Positions 24,654-33,498 of a stretch of DNA of 50,615 nt are shown piece by piece. Under the pieces are notes generated by a model that saw only the letters and a list, made by a program, of their open reading frames with translations, was not told the DNA's origin and searched no databases. The stretch lies in assembly GCF_002269125.1 (NCBI RefSeq), contig NZ_NQKI01000033.1, forward strand, positions 1 to 50,615, read 5' to 3'. How positions within the stretch are numbered: the first letter of the stretch is position 1; the number at the start of each line of letters is the position of its first letter. Source of the DNA: Pseudomonas lundensis. Its GTDB lineage: Bacteria > Pseudomonadota > Gammaproteobacteria > Pseudomonadales > Pseudomonadaceae. Made by a program: the position numbers and the translations under genes.

Positions 24654-24752
24654 ATGAAAAAACGAATAAAGGCCGGGCATATCCTTGCGCTGGTTGTGGT
24701 CGGGTTTGCTGTGTTCAGTTTTCTGATGATTAATTGGGATCAATCCCTGTAA
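24654..24752 (+). CDS. Small single-span membrane protein (32 aa)
   Basis: ATG 24654 is preceded by CAGGAGG at ideal spacing and opens a frame of 32 codons: a basic start MKKRIKAG, one hydrophobic segment ILALVVVGFAVFSFLMI and a short tail NWDQSL. This is the layout of small inner-membrane proteins. It stands 30 bases before the start of the amidohydrolase gene on the same strand and may be its operon partner. I do not recognise the family. Confidence 0.65.
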   Translation: MKKRIKAGHILALVVVGFAVFSFLMINWDQSL

Positions 24753-24781
24753 CCCTAAATGTCCAAGGTATGAGGTACGGC

Positions 24782-26248
24782 ATGTCTGCTTGTTCTCATC
24801 TGCGCGCGGCGTGTTTCATCGAGCGTGAGGAACACCCTGTCTGCACCTGTCATTCGCCCCAGATCCAGGCATTTCATGATCGAATCATGACTGATTGTGC
24901 CCGCAAGCAAGCGTATGGCGGCACGGGTGCAAACCGCGTTCAATACCCCGCGCTGATTCCCCTGGGGCACCTCGCAGGTGCCGACGCCTCAATCAACCCC
25001 ATGATCCGGCTCACCCGACTGCGCTTATTTGATGGCACGTCCACGCTTCGCGAGCACGTGGACGTCCTCATAAAGGGGGCGGCCATCGAGGCGATAGTGC
25101 CGGCAGGGACGTCGATTGAGGACGCGGTTGTCATTGATTGCCGGGGACTGGTGCTCATCCCCGGGCTGATTGACGCGCATTGGCACACCACCTTGGCAGG
25201 CATCACCCAGATGGATGCGATGACAGCCGATCCTGCTTATGTGCACCTGGTCGCTGCACGTGAGGCCGAGCGCACCTTGATGCGCGGTTTTACATCTGTA
25301 CGCGACCCGGGTGGGCCTGCATTCGCATTGAAACGTGCAATCGACGAGGGGATTGTGGTGGGCCCCCGTATTTACCCTTCAGGTGCCATGATTTCGCAGA
25401 CTTCGGGCCATGGCGATTTCAGGCAGCGGTCGGAAGTGCCACGCAGTGGTTTGACCCCTGTCAGCGTTGCCGAACAGATGGGCGCCGCCTCGATAGCAGA
25501 TGGCGATTCAGAAGTACTCCGGCGTGTGCGTGAGCAACTCATGCTCGGCGCGTCGCAGATAAAGCTCATGGCGGGCGGCGGGGTGGCATCCTTTCACGAT
25601 CCTCTGGACAGCACTCAGTTTCTGGAGTCGGAATTGCGCATGGCGGTTGAGGCCGCTGCGGACTGGGGGACGTATGTCATGGTGCATGCCTATACGCCGC
25701 GCAGTATTCAGCGCGCCATACGGGCCGGGGTTAAATCCATCGAGCACGGACAGCTCGCGGATGAGGACACCGTGCGAATGATGGCCGATCACGACATTTG
25801 GTGGAGCCTTCAGCCTTTTCTTCAGGATGAGGATGCCAATGTGTACCCCGACCCGGCGCGTCGGGAATCACAGCGGGTGGTGGCCACCGGGACACTGCGT
25901 GCTTATGAATGGGCGCAGCGGTTTAATATCAAAACGGCGTGGGGAACGGATGTGTTGTTCAATCCGCAAAATACCGTCACCCAGGGCAGGCAACTTGCAA
26001 AAATGACCCGCTTTTATGCGCCGCATGACGTGCTGAACATGGCAACGCGCGACAATGCTGCGCTGCTGGGCATGTCGGGAGCGCGTAATCCTTATCCTGG
26101 CAAGTTGGGCTGTATTGAAGTGGGTGCATTGGCCGATTTGTTAATCGTCGATGGCGATCCCACCGTGAGCCTGGATTTTTTGAAGACGCCGCAAACCAGC
26201 ATCAAATTGATTATGAAAGGCGGAAAGTTATACAAAAAAGACGTTTAG
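24782..26248 (+). CDS. Metal-dependent amidohydrolase (imidazolonepropionase-like)
   Basis: ATG 24782 has GAGGT six bases before it. The 488-aa product has the amidohydrolase core: LIPGLIDAHWHTTL (metal-binding HxH), MRGFTSVRDPGG, KLMAGGGVAS, VMVHAYTPRSIQRAI, SIEHGQLAD and AWGTDVLF (metal Asp), closing with GALADLLIVDGDP. This is the Xaa-Pro dipeptidase/imidazolonepropionase-related branch. The first ~75 residues are an unusual extension with four cysteines (SACSHLRAAC, VCTCHSP); an internal ATG (MIRLTRLRLFDG) would remove it. Substrate unknown. Confidence 0.85.
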   Translation: MSACSHLRAACFIEREEHPVCTCHSPQIQAFHDRIMTDCARKQAYGGTGANRVQYPALIPLGHLAGADASINPMIRLTRLRLFDGTSTLREHVDVLIKGAAIEAIVPAGTSIEDAVVIDCRGLVLIPGLIDAHWHTTLAGITQMDAMTADPAYVHLVAAREAERTLMRGFTSVRDPGGPAFALKRAIDEGIVVGPRIYPSGAMISQTSGHGDFRQRSEVPRSGLTPVSVAEQMGAASIADGDSEVLRRVREQLMLGASQIKLMAGGGVASFHDPLDSTQFLESELRMAVEAAADWGTYVMVHAYTPRSIQRAIRAGVKSIEHGQLADEDTVRMMADHDIWWSLQPFLQDEDANVYPDPARRESQRVVATGTLRAYEWAQRFNIKTAWGTDVLFNPQNTVTQGRQLAKMTRFYAPHDVLNMATRDNAALLGMSGARNPYPGKLGCIEVGALADLLIVDGDPTVSLDFLKTPQTSIKLIMKGGKLYKKDV

Positions 26249-26302
26249 GGCATCGGGCCTGGGCGCGTGGTGTGTCGCGCTTGCGGCCCTTTTGTTGAGC
26301 GC

Positions 26303-26860
26303 CTACTCGTCGCGGCCTTCCATCATGGTGCGCTTGAGCATGACGTAAACTGCACCTGCGCCGCCGTGTTTGGCCTGGCACGAACAAAAGCCCAGTACTT
26401 TGCTGTGCTGGCGCAACCACGTGTTGACGTGGCTTTTGATCATGGGGCGTTTGCCGTCAAGGCGCACCGCTTTGCCGTGGGTGACGCGCACGCAGCGCAC
26501 TTCAAGCTGGGTCGCTTCGGCCAAAAAGGCCCACAACGTTTCGCGGGCTTTTTCGACCGTCATGCCGTGCAGGTCAAGGCTGCCTTCAAAGCTGATCTGG
26601 CCCAGTTTGAGCTTGCGCATCTGGCTTTCTTGCACGCCGTCTCGCGACCAGTGCAAGTGGTCTTCAGGCCCGACATCGATCACAAACTGATCGGACAAAC
26701 CGTCAATGATCGTTTCATTGCTGCGCACAATCGCGTGTTGGCGCAACTTGGCCAGTTGCGCGCGGTCAGCTTTGGGTTTGCCTGTGTCAGCGCGATCGTG
26801 CTTGATCGGCTTAACGCCGCGGATCTCGTTTTTGAACAGGGAAAAATCGTCGTCTTGCAT
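26303..26860 (-). CDS. Smr-domain protein (SmrA/YdaL type)
   Basis: The 185-aa protein has a charged N-terminal region and a C-terminal Smr domain (residues ~90-180), with SLDLHGMTVEKARETLWAFL, then CVRVTHGKAV and the family's HGGAGAVYVMLKR. Smr proteins of this form are nucleic-acid endonucleases or ribosome-rescue factors; in E. coli YdaL/SmrA has nuclease activity. It is transcribed alone on the minus strand. Confidence 0.9.
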   Translation of the reverse strand: MQDDDFSLFKNEIRGVKPIKHDRADTGKPKADRAQLAKLRQHAIVRSNETIIDGLSDQFVIDVGPEDHLHWSRDGVQESQMRKLKLGQISFEGSLDLHGMTVEKARETLWAFLAEATQLEVRCVRVTHGKAVRLDGKRPMIKSHVNTWLRQHSKVLGFCSCQAKHGGAGAVYVMLKRTMMEGRDE

Positions 26861-26923
26861 GTCAGCCTCCGCGAAGGGCCGCTAGTTTACCCAAGTCGAC
26901 ACCCTGCGTGCGGCAGATCTGGC

Positions 26924-27244
26924 CTAATCGTGCTTTTTCATCAAGTGTGCAGACATACTCAACCCGAGCGGTTGGCGCATGTAGCGACGGCGTCGACGCC
27001 ACATCCAGGTCCCCAACCAGGTGACCAGCAGGCCCAGCCCCGTGATCAAGGCAGCGCCCGCCGGGCTGGCGTTGAGCTCACCCAGCGCCGGTGAGTGCCC
27101 GACCAGGCTTGCCATGCCGGTCAGTGCCATCAGCAAGCCACATACCGTGATCAGCGCAGCAATCGTCAGTACGACGCGAGAACGCCAGTTGCTGGGGCTT
27201 TTGGGGCGTAAACGTCGCGCATCAAAACCATCGGAGATCTTCAT
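26924..27244 (-). CDS. Small membrane protein, two helices (106 aa)
   Basis: The product has a basic N-terminus, two hydrophobic segments (residues ~24-48, VVLTIAALITVCGLLMALTG, and ~62-80, AALITGLGLLVTWLGTWMW) and an arginine-rich stretch WRRRRRYMRQPLGLSM. It resembles uncharacterised Pseudomonas membrane proteins. It lies 63 bases upstream of the Smr gene on the same strand and may be co-transcribed. Function unknown. Confidence 0.7.
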   Translation of the reverse strand: MKISDGFDARRLRPKSPSNWRSRVVLTIAALITVCGLLMALTGMASLVGHSPALGELNASPAGAALITGLGLLVTWLGTWMWRRRRRYMRQPLGLSMSAHLMKKHD

Positions 27245-27392
27245 TCCGATCTTTCCTTAAAGAGTATCGGGCCTTCGACAGGGAGAGTCGCATCTTGTTC
27301 CTGAGTGGGATAGGAAATAGATGTTATACGTGTAGGAAAGGAGGCTTACAGATAGGCGGTCAGCATCCGCCGCCTATCAGCAGAACGTCAGA

Positions 27393-27983
27393 TCAAATCA
27401 GATCAAGCGTGCGGGCAAGGGTGGCGAAGTTGTCATTCATGATGGCCATTTCGGTGCGTTGCACGTCGGCGGCCGGGATGATGCCGTCGCGGGTCGGCAG
27501 GTCGCGGGTGGCGCAGGCGTCCTCCACCAGCGTGCAGCGAAAGCCGTAGTCCTTGGCCGCCCGCACCGTGGTGCTGACGCTGGAATGACTCATGAAGCCG
27601 CAGACGATCACGTCCAGAGACCCCAGGTTCTCGAGCGCTTTTTGCAAACCGGTGTCGTTGAACGCATTGGGCATGCGTTTTTCGATAATGACCTCGTCAC
27701 CTTGCGGCTCCAGGCCTTTGATGAATTCACCGCGCTCGCCTTGCGGGTCAAACATGCCGCCAACCGTGCCCAAATGGCGAATATGAACCACGGGGCGTTT
27801 GGCTTTGCGGGCGGCGTCCAGTAGAAGCGCGATGTTGGCGGTGGCAGCGGGCATGCCGGACAAGGCCAGCGGACCGCTCAGGTACTCGTTTTGCGCATCG
27901 ATGATCAGCAGGCTGGCATTGTTCAGAGTGGCGGCGGCATAACCACGTCCAGTCAGTTGAAACATCGTTTTTAAAGCAGGCAT
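27393..27983 (-). CDS. Cysteine hydrolase, isochorismatase family
   Basis: ATG 27983 follows AAAGGAG at good spacing. The 196-aa protein has the family triad: LLIIDAQNEYL (Asp), EVIIEKRMPNAF (Lys) and VIVCGFMSHSSVSTTVRAA (where the nucleophile would be Cys). At the usual nucleophile position, GFMSHSSV has Ser where many members have Cys (GFxTHxCV), so classical thiol catalysis may be absent; the only nearby Cys is in VIVCGF. Members hydrolyse amides such as nicotinamide, biuret or isochorismate. Substrate unknown. Confidence 0.82.
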   Translation of the reverse strand: MPALKTMFQLTGRGYAAATLNNASLLIIDAQNEYLSGPLALSGMPAATANIALLLDAARKAKRPVVHIRHLGTVGGMFDPQGERGEFIKGLEPQGDEVIIEKRMPNAFNDTGLQKALENLGSLDVIVCGFMSHSSVSTTVRAAKDYGFRCTLVEDACATRDLPTRDGIIPAADVQRTEMAIMNDNFATLARTLDLI

Positions 27984-28243
27984 TCGGGGCTCCTTTGAGT
28001 GGGGCTTTTGCGACATTCTCCACTGGCGGAGCGTTTATGTGAATGGCCATTCTTGAAAGCAGCGTGGTTGCTGGGCTGTAGCCAAGTCAATAGCTACATT
28101 CCCGGCCACGCAATGTGCAAAACAGGGCAAGGTTGGGTGTGGAGACGGGCAATTGCGCAAGTACGTTCGACCGCCGGGCACAACTTTGGCCGCGCCGTGT
28201 TTTGGCTGATAGAATCGTCGGTCGATTTTGAGGAGTAAGTCCG

Positions 28244-29152
28244 TTGATCACTTCCCGTCTGCGCACACTGCGCGACCATATTCGTTGGGCCGTCAGCCAT
28301 TTTCATGGGGAAGAGCTGTTCTTCGGTCATGGCACCGATAACGCGTGGGACGAAGCCCGCCAACTGGTGCTGGGTGCGTTGAACCTGCCGTGGGAAATCG
28401 CTGACAGCTACCTGGACTGCCGTCTTGAAGACGACGAGCTGGTCAACCTGCAACATTTGTTGAAGCGTCGTATTGAAGAGCGCGTACCGACCGCTTACTT
28501 GTTGGGCGAGGCCTGGTTTTGCGGAATGTCTTTCATCGTCGACGAGCGCGTCCTGATCCCGCGCTCGCCGATTGGCGAGTTGATTGAAAAACGGTTTGAG
28601 CCATGGCTGGCAGCCGAACCTGCGCGCATTCTGGATCTGTGCACGGGCTCGGGCTGTATCGGCATCGCTTGCGCCTATGAGTTTCAAAAAGCGGAAGTGG
28701 TGCTGGCGGATCTATCGTTCGAAGCCCTTGAAGTGGCTAATCAGAACATTGAACGTCACGGCGTCGATGAGCGTGTCTACACCGTTCAGGGCGATGGCTT
28801 CGACGGCCTGCCGGGTCAGCGCTTCGACCTGATTGTGTCCAACCCGCCGTATGTGGATGCGGAAGATTTCGCTGACATGCCAGCGGAATACCAGCACGAA
28901 CCCGAGCTTGGGTTGGCATGCGGAGACGATGGCCTGAATCTGGTGCGGCGCATGCTGGCCGAGGCTGCCGATCACTTGACCGAAAAAGGCCTGTTGATCG
29001 TGGAAGTGGGCAACAGCCAGGTTCACGTTGAGTCGCTGTACCCGGAAGTGGATTTTGCCTGGCTCGACTTTGAGCGCGGCGGTCACGGCGTGTTCATGCT
29101 TACTGCCGAACAGTGCCGCGATCATCAGGCGTTGTTCGCCTCGCGGGTGTAA
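28244..29152 (+). CDS. prmB: Ribosomal protein L3 N5-glutamine methyltransferase
   Basis: PrmB methylates a glutamine in ribosomal protein L3. The 302-aa product starts at TTG 28244 (MITSRLRTLRDHIRWAVS), which carries GAGGAG upstream and matches the family's N-terminus. The SAM-binding LDLCTGSGCIGIACAY and catalytic SNPPYVDAEDF motifs are intact. It is usually found next to aroC in Pseudomonas, as it is here (with two genes between). Confidence 0.94.
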   Translation: MITSRLRTLRDHIRWAVSHFHGEELFFGHGTDNAWDEARQLVLGALNLPWEIADSYLDCRLEDDELVNLQHLLKRRIEERVPTAYLLGEAWFCGMSFIVDERVLIPRSPIGELIEKRFEPWLAAEPARILDLCTGSGCIGIACAYEFQKAEVVLADLSFEALEVANQNIERHGVDERVYTVQGDGFDGLPGQRFDLIVSNPPYVDAEDFADMPAEYQHEPELGLACGDDGLNLVRRMLAEAADHLTEKGLLIVEVGNSQVHVESLYPEVDFAWLDFERGGHGVFMLTAEQCRDHQALFASRV

Positions 29153-29226
29153 CCCGGCCCAAGGGTTGCTGGCGGCATCAGGCGGGGTGTTTCCCCGCCG
29201 ATGTGGCCGGCATTCACAGGGTGTGC

Positions 29227-30018
29227 TCAGCGGTGTGTTGCAATCCAGATCAACAGCCCCGCCTGAAACACCGCGAAGGCCACCAGGCAGGTGATGGTGA
29301 AACGCAACCCCGTGTCTTCGCGCTGGAACTTGCTGACTTTCTCTTCTTTCTCCCGCAGTTTGACTTCCTGTTCCTGCAAGGTTTGCTCGGCCTGTTGCAG
29401 CATTTGTGCGGCTTCAAGGATTTCCACGAACTGCACTTTTTCAGTGTTCCAGTTGTTCAGCAACTCGCCCACCTGTACGTCTTCGATGCTGGCTTTCAAA
29501 TGCTGGGCATCGGCATACACCACATCAAATCCATGCATGCGTAAAAAATGGTCACGACGCAGACGCGTGTCTTCGTTCAGCGCGTCTTTGCTGGCCAGCG
29601 GCATGCCGTCGACGCGGTATTTCGACCATTTTTTCTGGCTCCACAAAATGCCTTGGGCCATGAGGAAGCGGCCGATGCCGCGGTTCCACGGCTCCACTTG
29701 CAGGCCACTGTCAGGGCTGATGCTGACACGCTGGGTCTCATGGTTGACCCAGATGTCGAGCTGGTTTTGTTCTTTGCGCGCGCGTTGCCCCGGCAACAGG
29801 ATGCTCATGCGTAACAGGCTGTGTTCTTTGTTATGGCGCTCGGCATAGCCGAACTGCACGAAGCGCAGCGGCCGTCCGCCGGTGTTGCGGTCCGTTTGCA
29901 GGGGGGCAAGCCGCAGCATTTTGAACTGCTCGGGTTGCACCTCTGCCCACGGCAATGGCGGCGCTTGTGGGGGCGCCGGCTCTTGAGTTTCAGCGGGTTT
30001 TTGTGGGGTGTCGGTCAT
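29227..30018 (-). CDS. Conserved hypothetical protein with coiled coil and C-terminal anchor
   Basis: The start is ATG 30018 (MTDTPQKPAETQEPAPPQ), giving 263 aa. A Pro/Ala-rich N-terminus precedes a globular middle (QFGYAERHNKEHSLLRMSIL, then KKWSKYRVDGMPLASKDALN), a coiled coil at ~205-240 (LQQAEQTLQEQEVKLREKEE) and one membrane helix at the C-terminus (FTITCLVAFAVFQAGLLIWI). It would be tail-anchored with a cytoplasmic domain. No function recognised. Confidence 0.75.
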   Translation of the reverse strand: MTDTPQKPAETQEPAPPQAPPLPWAEVQPEQFKMLRLAPLQTDRNTGGRPLRFVQFGYAERHNKEHSLLRMSILLPGQRARKEQNQLDIWVNHETQRVSISPDSGLQVEPWNRGIGRFLMAQGILWSQKKWSKYRVDGMPLASKDALNEDTRLRRDHFLRMHGFDVVYADAQHLKASIEDVQVGELLNNWNTEKVQFVEILEAAQMLQQAEQTLQEQEVKLREKEEKVSKFQREDTGLRFTITCLVAFAVFQAGLLIWIATHR

Positions 30019-30115
30019 AACGGCAAAATCCTGTGCAAGCCCGGTATGCCGGCAAAGCAAAGGCTGCCGACATAAACGTATCGGCCGTTATGCGCAGGAC
30101 TGGAGGGCGGTCGGC

Positions 30116-31081
30116 TCAGCGATCGATGACTTTAGTGACAAAGCGCACAATTTTGTCACCCAGTTCGCTGGATAATCGCTGGTTGGGGTCGTTGTAAGAC
30201 TGCACTTGACGCTTGATGTCCATCGGGACGATGCGCATCACATGGTTCATGCCGTCGATCAGTGCCAGATCGGCATCAGGCTTGGCCGCTTTTAGCAGGC
30301 GCGCATCGTTGACGTCGACCTGAATGTCGTGGGTGCCCTGAATAATTAACGCAGGCATTTTCAGTGCGGCGAATGCCTTGGCCGGGTCGTAGCGCAACAG
30401 GCTGATCAGGTAGGGCTGCACGCTGGGACGGAAAATCACGTGCAGGGCTTCAGGCACATTGTCGTCAGTGCGTCCGCTTTCGAGGGCGTGAATCAGTTCG
30501 AAGCTACGTTGCAGCAAGGCAGGGGGCATATTGTTGCGTTGCAATTGTTCGCGCAACACCTGGCCCACAGGCCGCGCCGTGCCGGCAATGGAGATGACCC
30601 CTGCGGCGTCCATGCCGGGTGCCGCGAGGCTGGCAATCAGTGCGCCTTCGCTGTGCCCGAGTATAAATACATCGGCAAAGCGAGGATCGGCCTTGAGCTT
30701 GTTGCCCCAGGCCACAGCGTCGGTCACGTATTGGTCAAGGTTGAGGGTGCGCTCGTCTGGGGCGGCGGGCCGGCTTTCGGCGATCCCGCGCTTGTCGAAA
30801 CGCACGCTGGCAATATTGTTTTGCGCAAGGTGCCACGCCAGTTTCTTCAGGCTGTCATTGCGACCGCCCTGGGTATTGTTGCCGTTGCGGTCAGTGGGCC
30901 CCGAACCGGCAATGATCAGTACCACGGGCACCGGCTTGTCGCTTTTGGGCAAAACCAGCGAGCCATACAGCGTGCCGGTGGGCGTGTTCAGCTCGATAGG
31001 GCGCAACAGCACCGAGGGGGCAGCGGCAGTTGCCACGCCACTGAAAAGGGTGAGTACCACTAGCAGAATCCTGAGCATCAT
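30116..31081 (-). CDS. Secreted alpha/beta hydrolase (DUF-type esterase/lipase)
   Basis: ATG 31081 gives 321 aa with a signal peptide (MMLRILLVVLTLFSGVATAAA). The hydrolase fold is clear: PVVLIIAGSGPTDRNGNN (oxyanion loop), SVRFDKRGIAESRP, the nucleophile elbow FILGHSEGALIASL, and later LIIQGTHDIQVDVND and GMNHVMR with the Asp and His. It is likely periplasmic or outer-membrane-associated. An upstream in-frame ATG would add 11 residues before the signal peptide. Substrate unknown. Confidence 0.85.
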   Translation of the reverse strand: MMLRILLVVLTLFSGVATAAAPSVLLRPIELNTPTGTLYGSLVLPKSDKPVPVVLIIAGSGPTDRNGNNTQGGRNDSLKKLAWHLAQNNIASVRFDKRGIAESRPAAPDERTLNLDQYVTDAVAWGNKLKADPRFADVFILGHSEGALIASLAAPGMDAAGVISIAGTARPVGQVLREQLQRNNMPPALLQRSFELIHALESGRTDDNVPEALHVIFRPSVQPYLISLLRYDPAKAFAALKMPALIIQGTHDIQVDVNDARLLKAAKPDADLALIDGMNHVMRIVPMDIKRQVQSYNDPNQRLSSELGDKIVRFVTKVIDR

Positions 31082-31223
31082 TTCGCCATCTATAACGGAG
31101 TGCCGGTTGGACAAACCCGGATGAATAAGGTTCGAGGATGAACTACTGGGGCAGCCTGCGTATACTGGCGCGCTTAGTTATCCCGGCTGAGTCCGATCGG
31201 CTGATTTTCACGGAGCGTCCTGC

Positions 31224-32315
31224 ATGTCCGGCAATACCTACGGCAAGCTGTTCACTGTCACCACCGCTGGCGAAAGCCATGGCCCGGCGTTGGTCGCCAT
31301 TGTCGATGGCTGCCCGCCAGGGCTTGAGCTGTCCCTTGAAGATTTGCAGCGTGACCTGGACCGCCGCAAGCCGGGCACCAGTCGCCACACCACGCAGCGT
31401 CAGGAAGCAGACGAAGTCGAAATCCTCTCCGGCGTTTTTGAAGGCCGCACCACCGGCTGCGCCATTGGCCTGCTGATCCGTAACACCGACCAGAAGTCCA
31501 AGGACTACTCGGCGATCAAAGACCTGTTTCGACCGGCCCATGCCGATTACACCTATCACCACAAGTATGGCGAGCGCGACTACCGTGGCGGTGGCCGCAG
31601 TTCGGCCCGCGAAACCGCCATGCGCGTGGCTGCCGGTGCTATCGCCAAGAAGTACCTGGCCACTCAGGGCATTGTGATTCGCGGCTATATGAGCCAACTG
31701 GGTCCGATTGAAATCCCGTTCAAAACCTGGGATTGCGTTGAAGAAAACGCCTTCTTCAGCCCTGACCCGGACAAGGTGCCCGAGCTCGAAGCCTATATGG
31801 ATCAGTTGCGCCGCGATCAGGACTCGGTCGGGGCTAAAATCACCGTCGTGGCTGAAGGGGTAATTCCGGGCTTGGGCGAGCCGATCTTTGACCGTCTGGA
31901 TGCTGAGCTGGCCCATGCATTGATGAGTATCAACGCCGTGAAGGGCATTGAAATTGGCGCCGGGTTTGCCAGCGTCGCCCAGCGTGGCACCGAACACCGC
32001 GACGAGATGACGCCTGAAGGGTTCCTCAGCAACAATGCCGGGGGCATTCTGGGCGGCATTTCCTCCGGCCAGCCCATCGTCGCGCATTTGGCCCTCAAAC
32101 CGACGTCGAGCATTACCACGCCGGGCCGTTCGATTGACGTGCACGGCAACCCGGTGGATGTCATCACCAAAGGCCGTCACGACCCCTGTGTTGGCATCCG
32201 CGCCACGCCCATCGCAGAAGCAATGATGGCCATTGTGTTGATGGACCATTTGTTGCGTCATCGTGGGCAGAACGCCGACGTGCGTGTCAGCACGCCTGTG
32301 TTGGGCCAGTTGTAA
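31224..32315 (+). CDS. aroC: Chorismate synthase
   Basis: AroC converts 5-enolpyruvylshikimate-3-phosphate to chorismate with reduced FMN, the last common step to aromatic amino acids and folate. The 363-aa protein starts MSGNTYGKLFTVTTAGESHG with the family's first signature, and contains HADYTYHHKYGERDYRGGGR and SARETAMRVAAGAIAKKYL. Length is normal. The MFS gene behind it is on the same strand with a short spacer. Confidence 0.97.
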   Translation: MSGNTYGKLFTVTTAGESHGPALVAIVDGCPPGLELSLEDLQRDLDRRKPGTSRHTTQRQEADEVEILSGVFEGRTTGCAIGLLIRNTDQKSKDYSAIKDLFRPAHADYTYHHKYGERDYRGGGRSSARETAMRVAAGAIAKKYLATQGIVIRGYMSQLGPIEIPFKTWDCVEENAFFSPDPDKVPELEAYMDQLRRDQDSVGAKITVVAEGVIPGLGEPIFDRLDAELAHALMSINAVKGIEIGAGFASVAQRGTEHRDEMTPEGFLSNNAGGILGGISSGQPIVAHLALKPTSSITTPGRSIDVHGNPVDVITKGRHDPCVGIRATPIAEAMMAIVLMDHLLRHRGQNADVRVSTPVLGQL

Positions 32316-32349
32316 TGCCGGAACTGTTGAGCGCCACGGTCTGACGACG

Positions 32350-33498
32350 GTGGCGACACTTCCTTACTGGCGACTGTCCGGTTTCTATCTTTTCTATTTC
32401 GCGTTACTGGGCGCCACGGCGCCTTTTTTGGCGTTGTATTTCCATTACCTCGGTTTCTCCAGCGCGCGCATTGGCGAGCTGGTGGCGATCCCCATGCTGA
32501 TGCGCTGCGTAGCCCCCAATCTATGGGGCTGGCTGGGGGACTACACGGGCCAGCGCCTGTTGATCGTGCGCGTGGGTGCACTCTGTACCTTGCTCAGCTT
32601 TGCACTGATTTTTGTCAGCAAGAGTTATGCCTGGCTGGCGCTGGTCATGGCCCTGCATGCGTTCTTCTGGCACGCAGTGCTGCCGCAATTTGAAGTCATC
32701 ACCTTTGCTCATCTGCGTGAGCAACCCGAGCGCTATAGCCAGATCCGCTTGTGGGGGTCAGTGGGTTTCATCCTGACGGTGGTGATTCTGGGGCGGGTGT
32801 TTGAAGGCCTAAGCCTGGATGTGTACCCGGTGACGCTGATCGTGGTGATGGCCGGGATTGTGCTGTGCAGCCTCTGGGTACCCAATGCGCAACCGTCCAG
32901 CGCCGGCCGCACGCCGTTGGCTGGCGGTTTTTTGAAGCAGTTGCGCAGCCCCGGGGTACTGGCCTTTTATGCCTGTGTGGCGCTGATGCAATTAAGCCAT
33001 GGCCCGTATTACACCTTCCTGACCCTGCACCTTGAGTCGCTGGGCTACAGCCGTGGAATTATCGGGCTGCTGTGGGCGCTGGGTGTCGTGGCCGAAGTGC
33101 TGATGTTCATGGCCATGCGCCGGATCCTGTTGCGTTTTTCGGTACGCCGTGTGCTGCTGTTCAGTTTTTTGCTGGCTGGCGCACGCTGGCTGTTGCTGGG
33201 CTCGTTTGCGCAATACCTTTGGTTGCTGTTGCTCGCGCAGGTTCTGCATGCCGCGACCTTCGGCAGTTTTCATGCGGCGGCCATGACCTTTGTGCAGCGC
33301 AGTTTCGGGCCGGGCCAGCAAGGGCAGGGGCAGGCACTCTACGCGACGCTGGCCGGTATCGGAGGGGCCGCAGGCGCGCTCTACGCCGGGTACAGCTGGA
33401 ACAGCCTCGGCTCGACTATCACCTTTAGTATGGCCAGCGTCGCAGCGCTGGCCGCAGCCGTTATCATTGCCACTCGACTGCAAGAGGACAGGCCATGA
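32350..33498 (+). CDS. MFS transporter, HcaT/LacY-like
   Basis: The start is ambiguous: GTG 32350 is used here, while a CTG three codons upstream would give the family's MTTVATLPYWRLSGFY. The product is 382 aa with twelve helices (FYLFYFALLGATAPFLALYF first) and the family traits of the phenylpropionate/nucleoside transporter branch (GWLGDYTGQRLL, RLWGSVGFILTVVILG). It overlaps mtnB by four bases, so it is probably co-transcribed with methionine salvage genes and may carry a related substrate. Confidence 0.85.
   Translation: MATLPYWRLSGFYLFYFALLGATAPFLALYFHYLGFSSARIGELVAIPMLMRCVAPNLWGWLGDYTGQRLLIVRVGALCTLLSFALIFVSKSYAWLALVMALHAFFWHAVLPQFEVITFAHLREQPERYSQIRLWGSVGFILTVVILGRVFEGLSLDVYPVTLIVVMAGIVLCSLWVPNAQPSSAGRTPLAGGFLKQLRSPGVLAFYACVALMQLSHGPYYTFLTLHLESLGYSRGIIGLLWALGVVAEVLMFMAMRRILLRFSVRRVLLFSFLLAGARWLLLGSFAQYLWLLLLAQVLHAATFGSFHAAAMTFVQRSFGPGQQGQGQALYATLAGIGGAAGALYAGYSWNSLGSTITFSMASVAALAAAVIIATRLQEDRP

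Noticed and set aside
31143..32261. 372-aa antisense ORF over aroC
   Set aside because: Shadow of aroC; low-complexity His/Ala/Gly composition without domain motifs.
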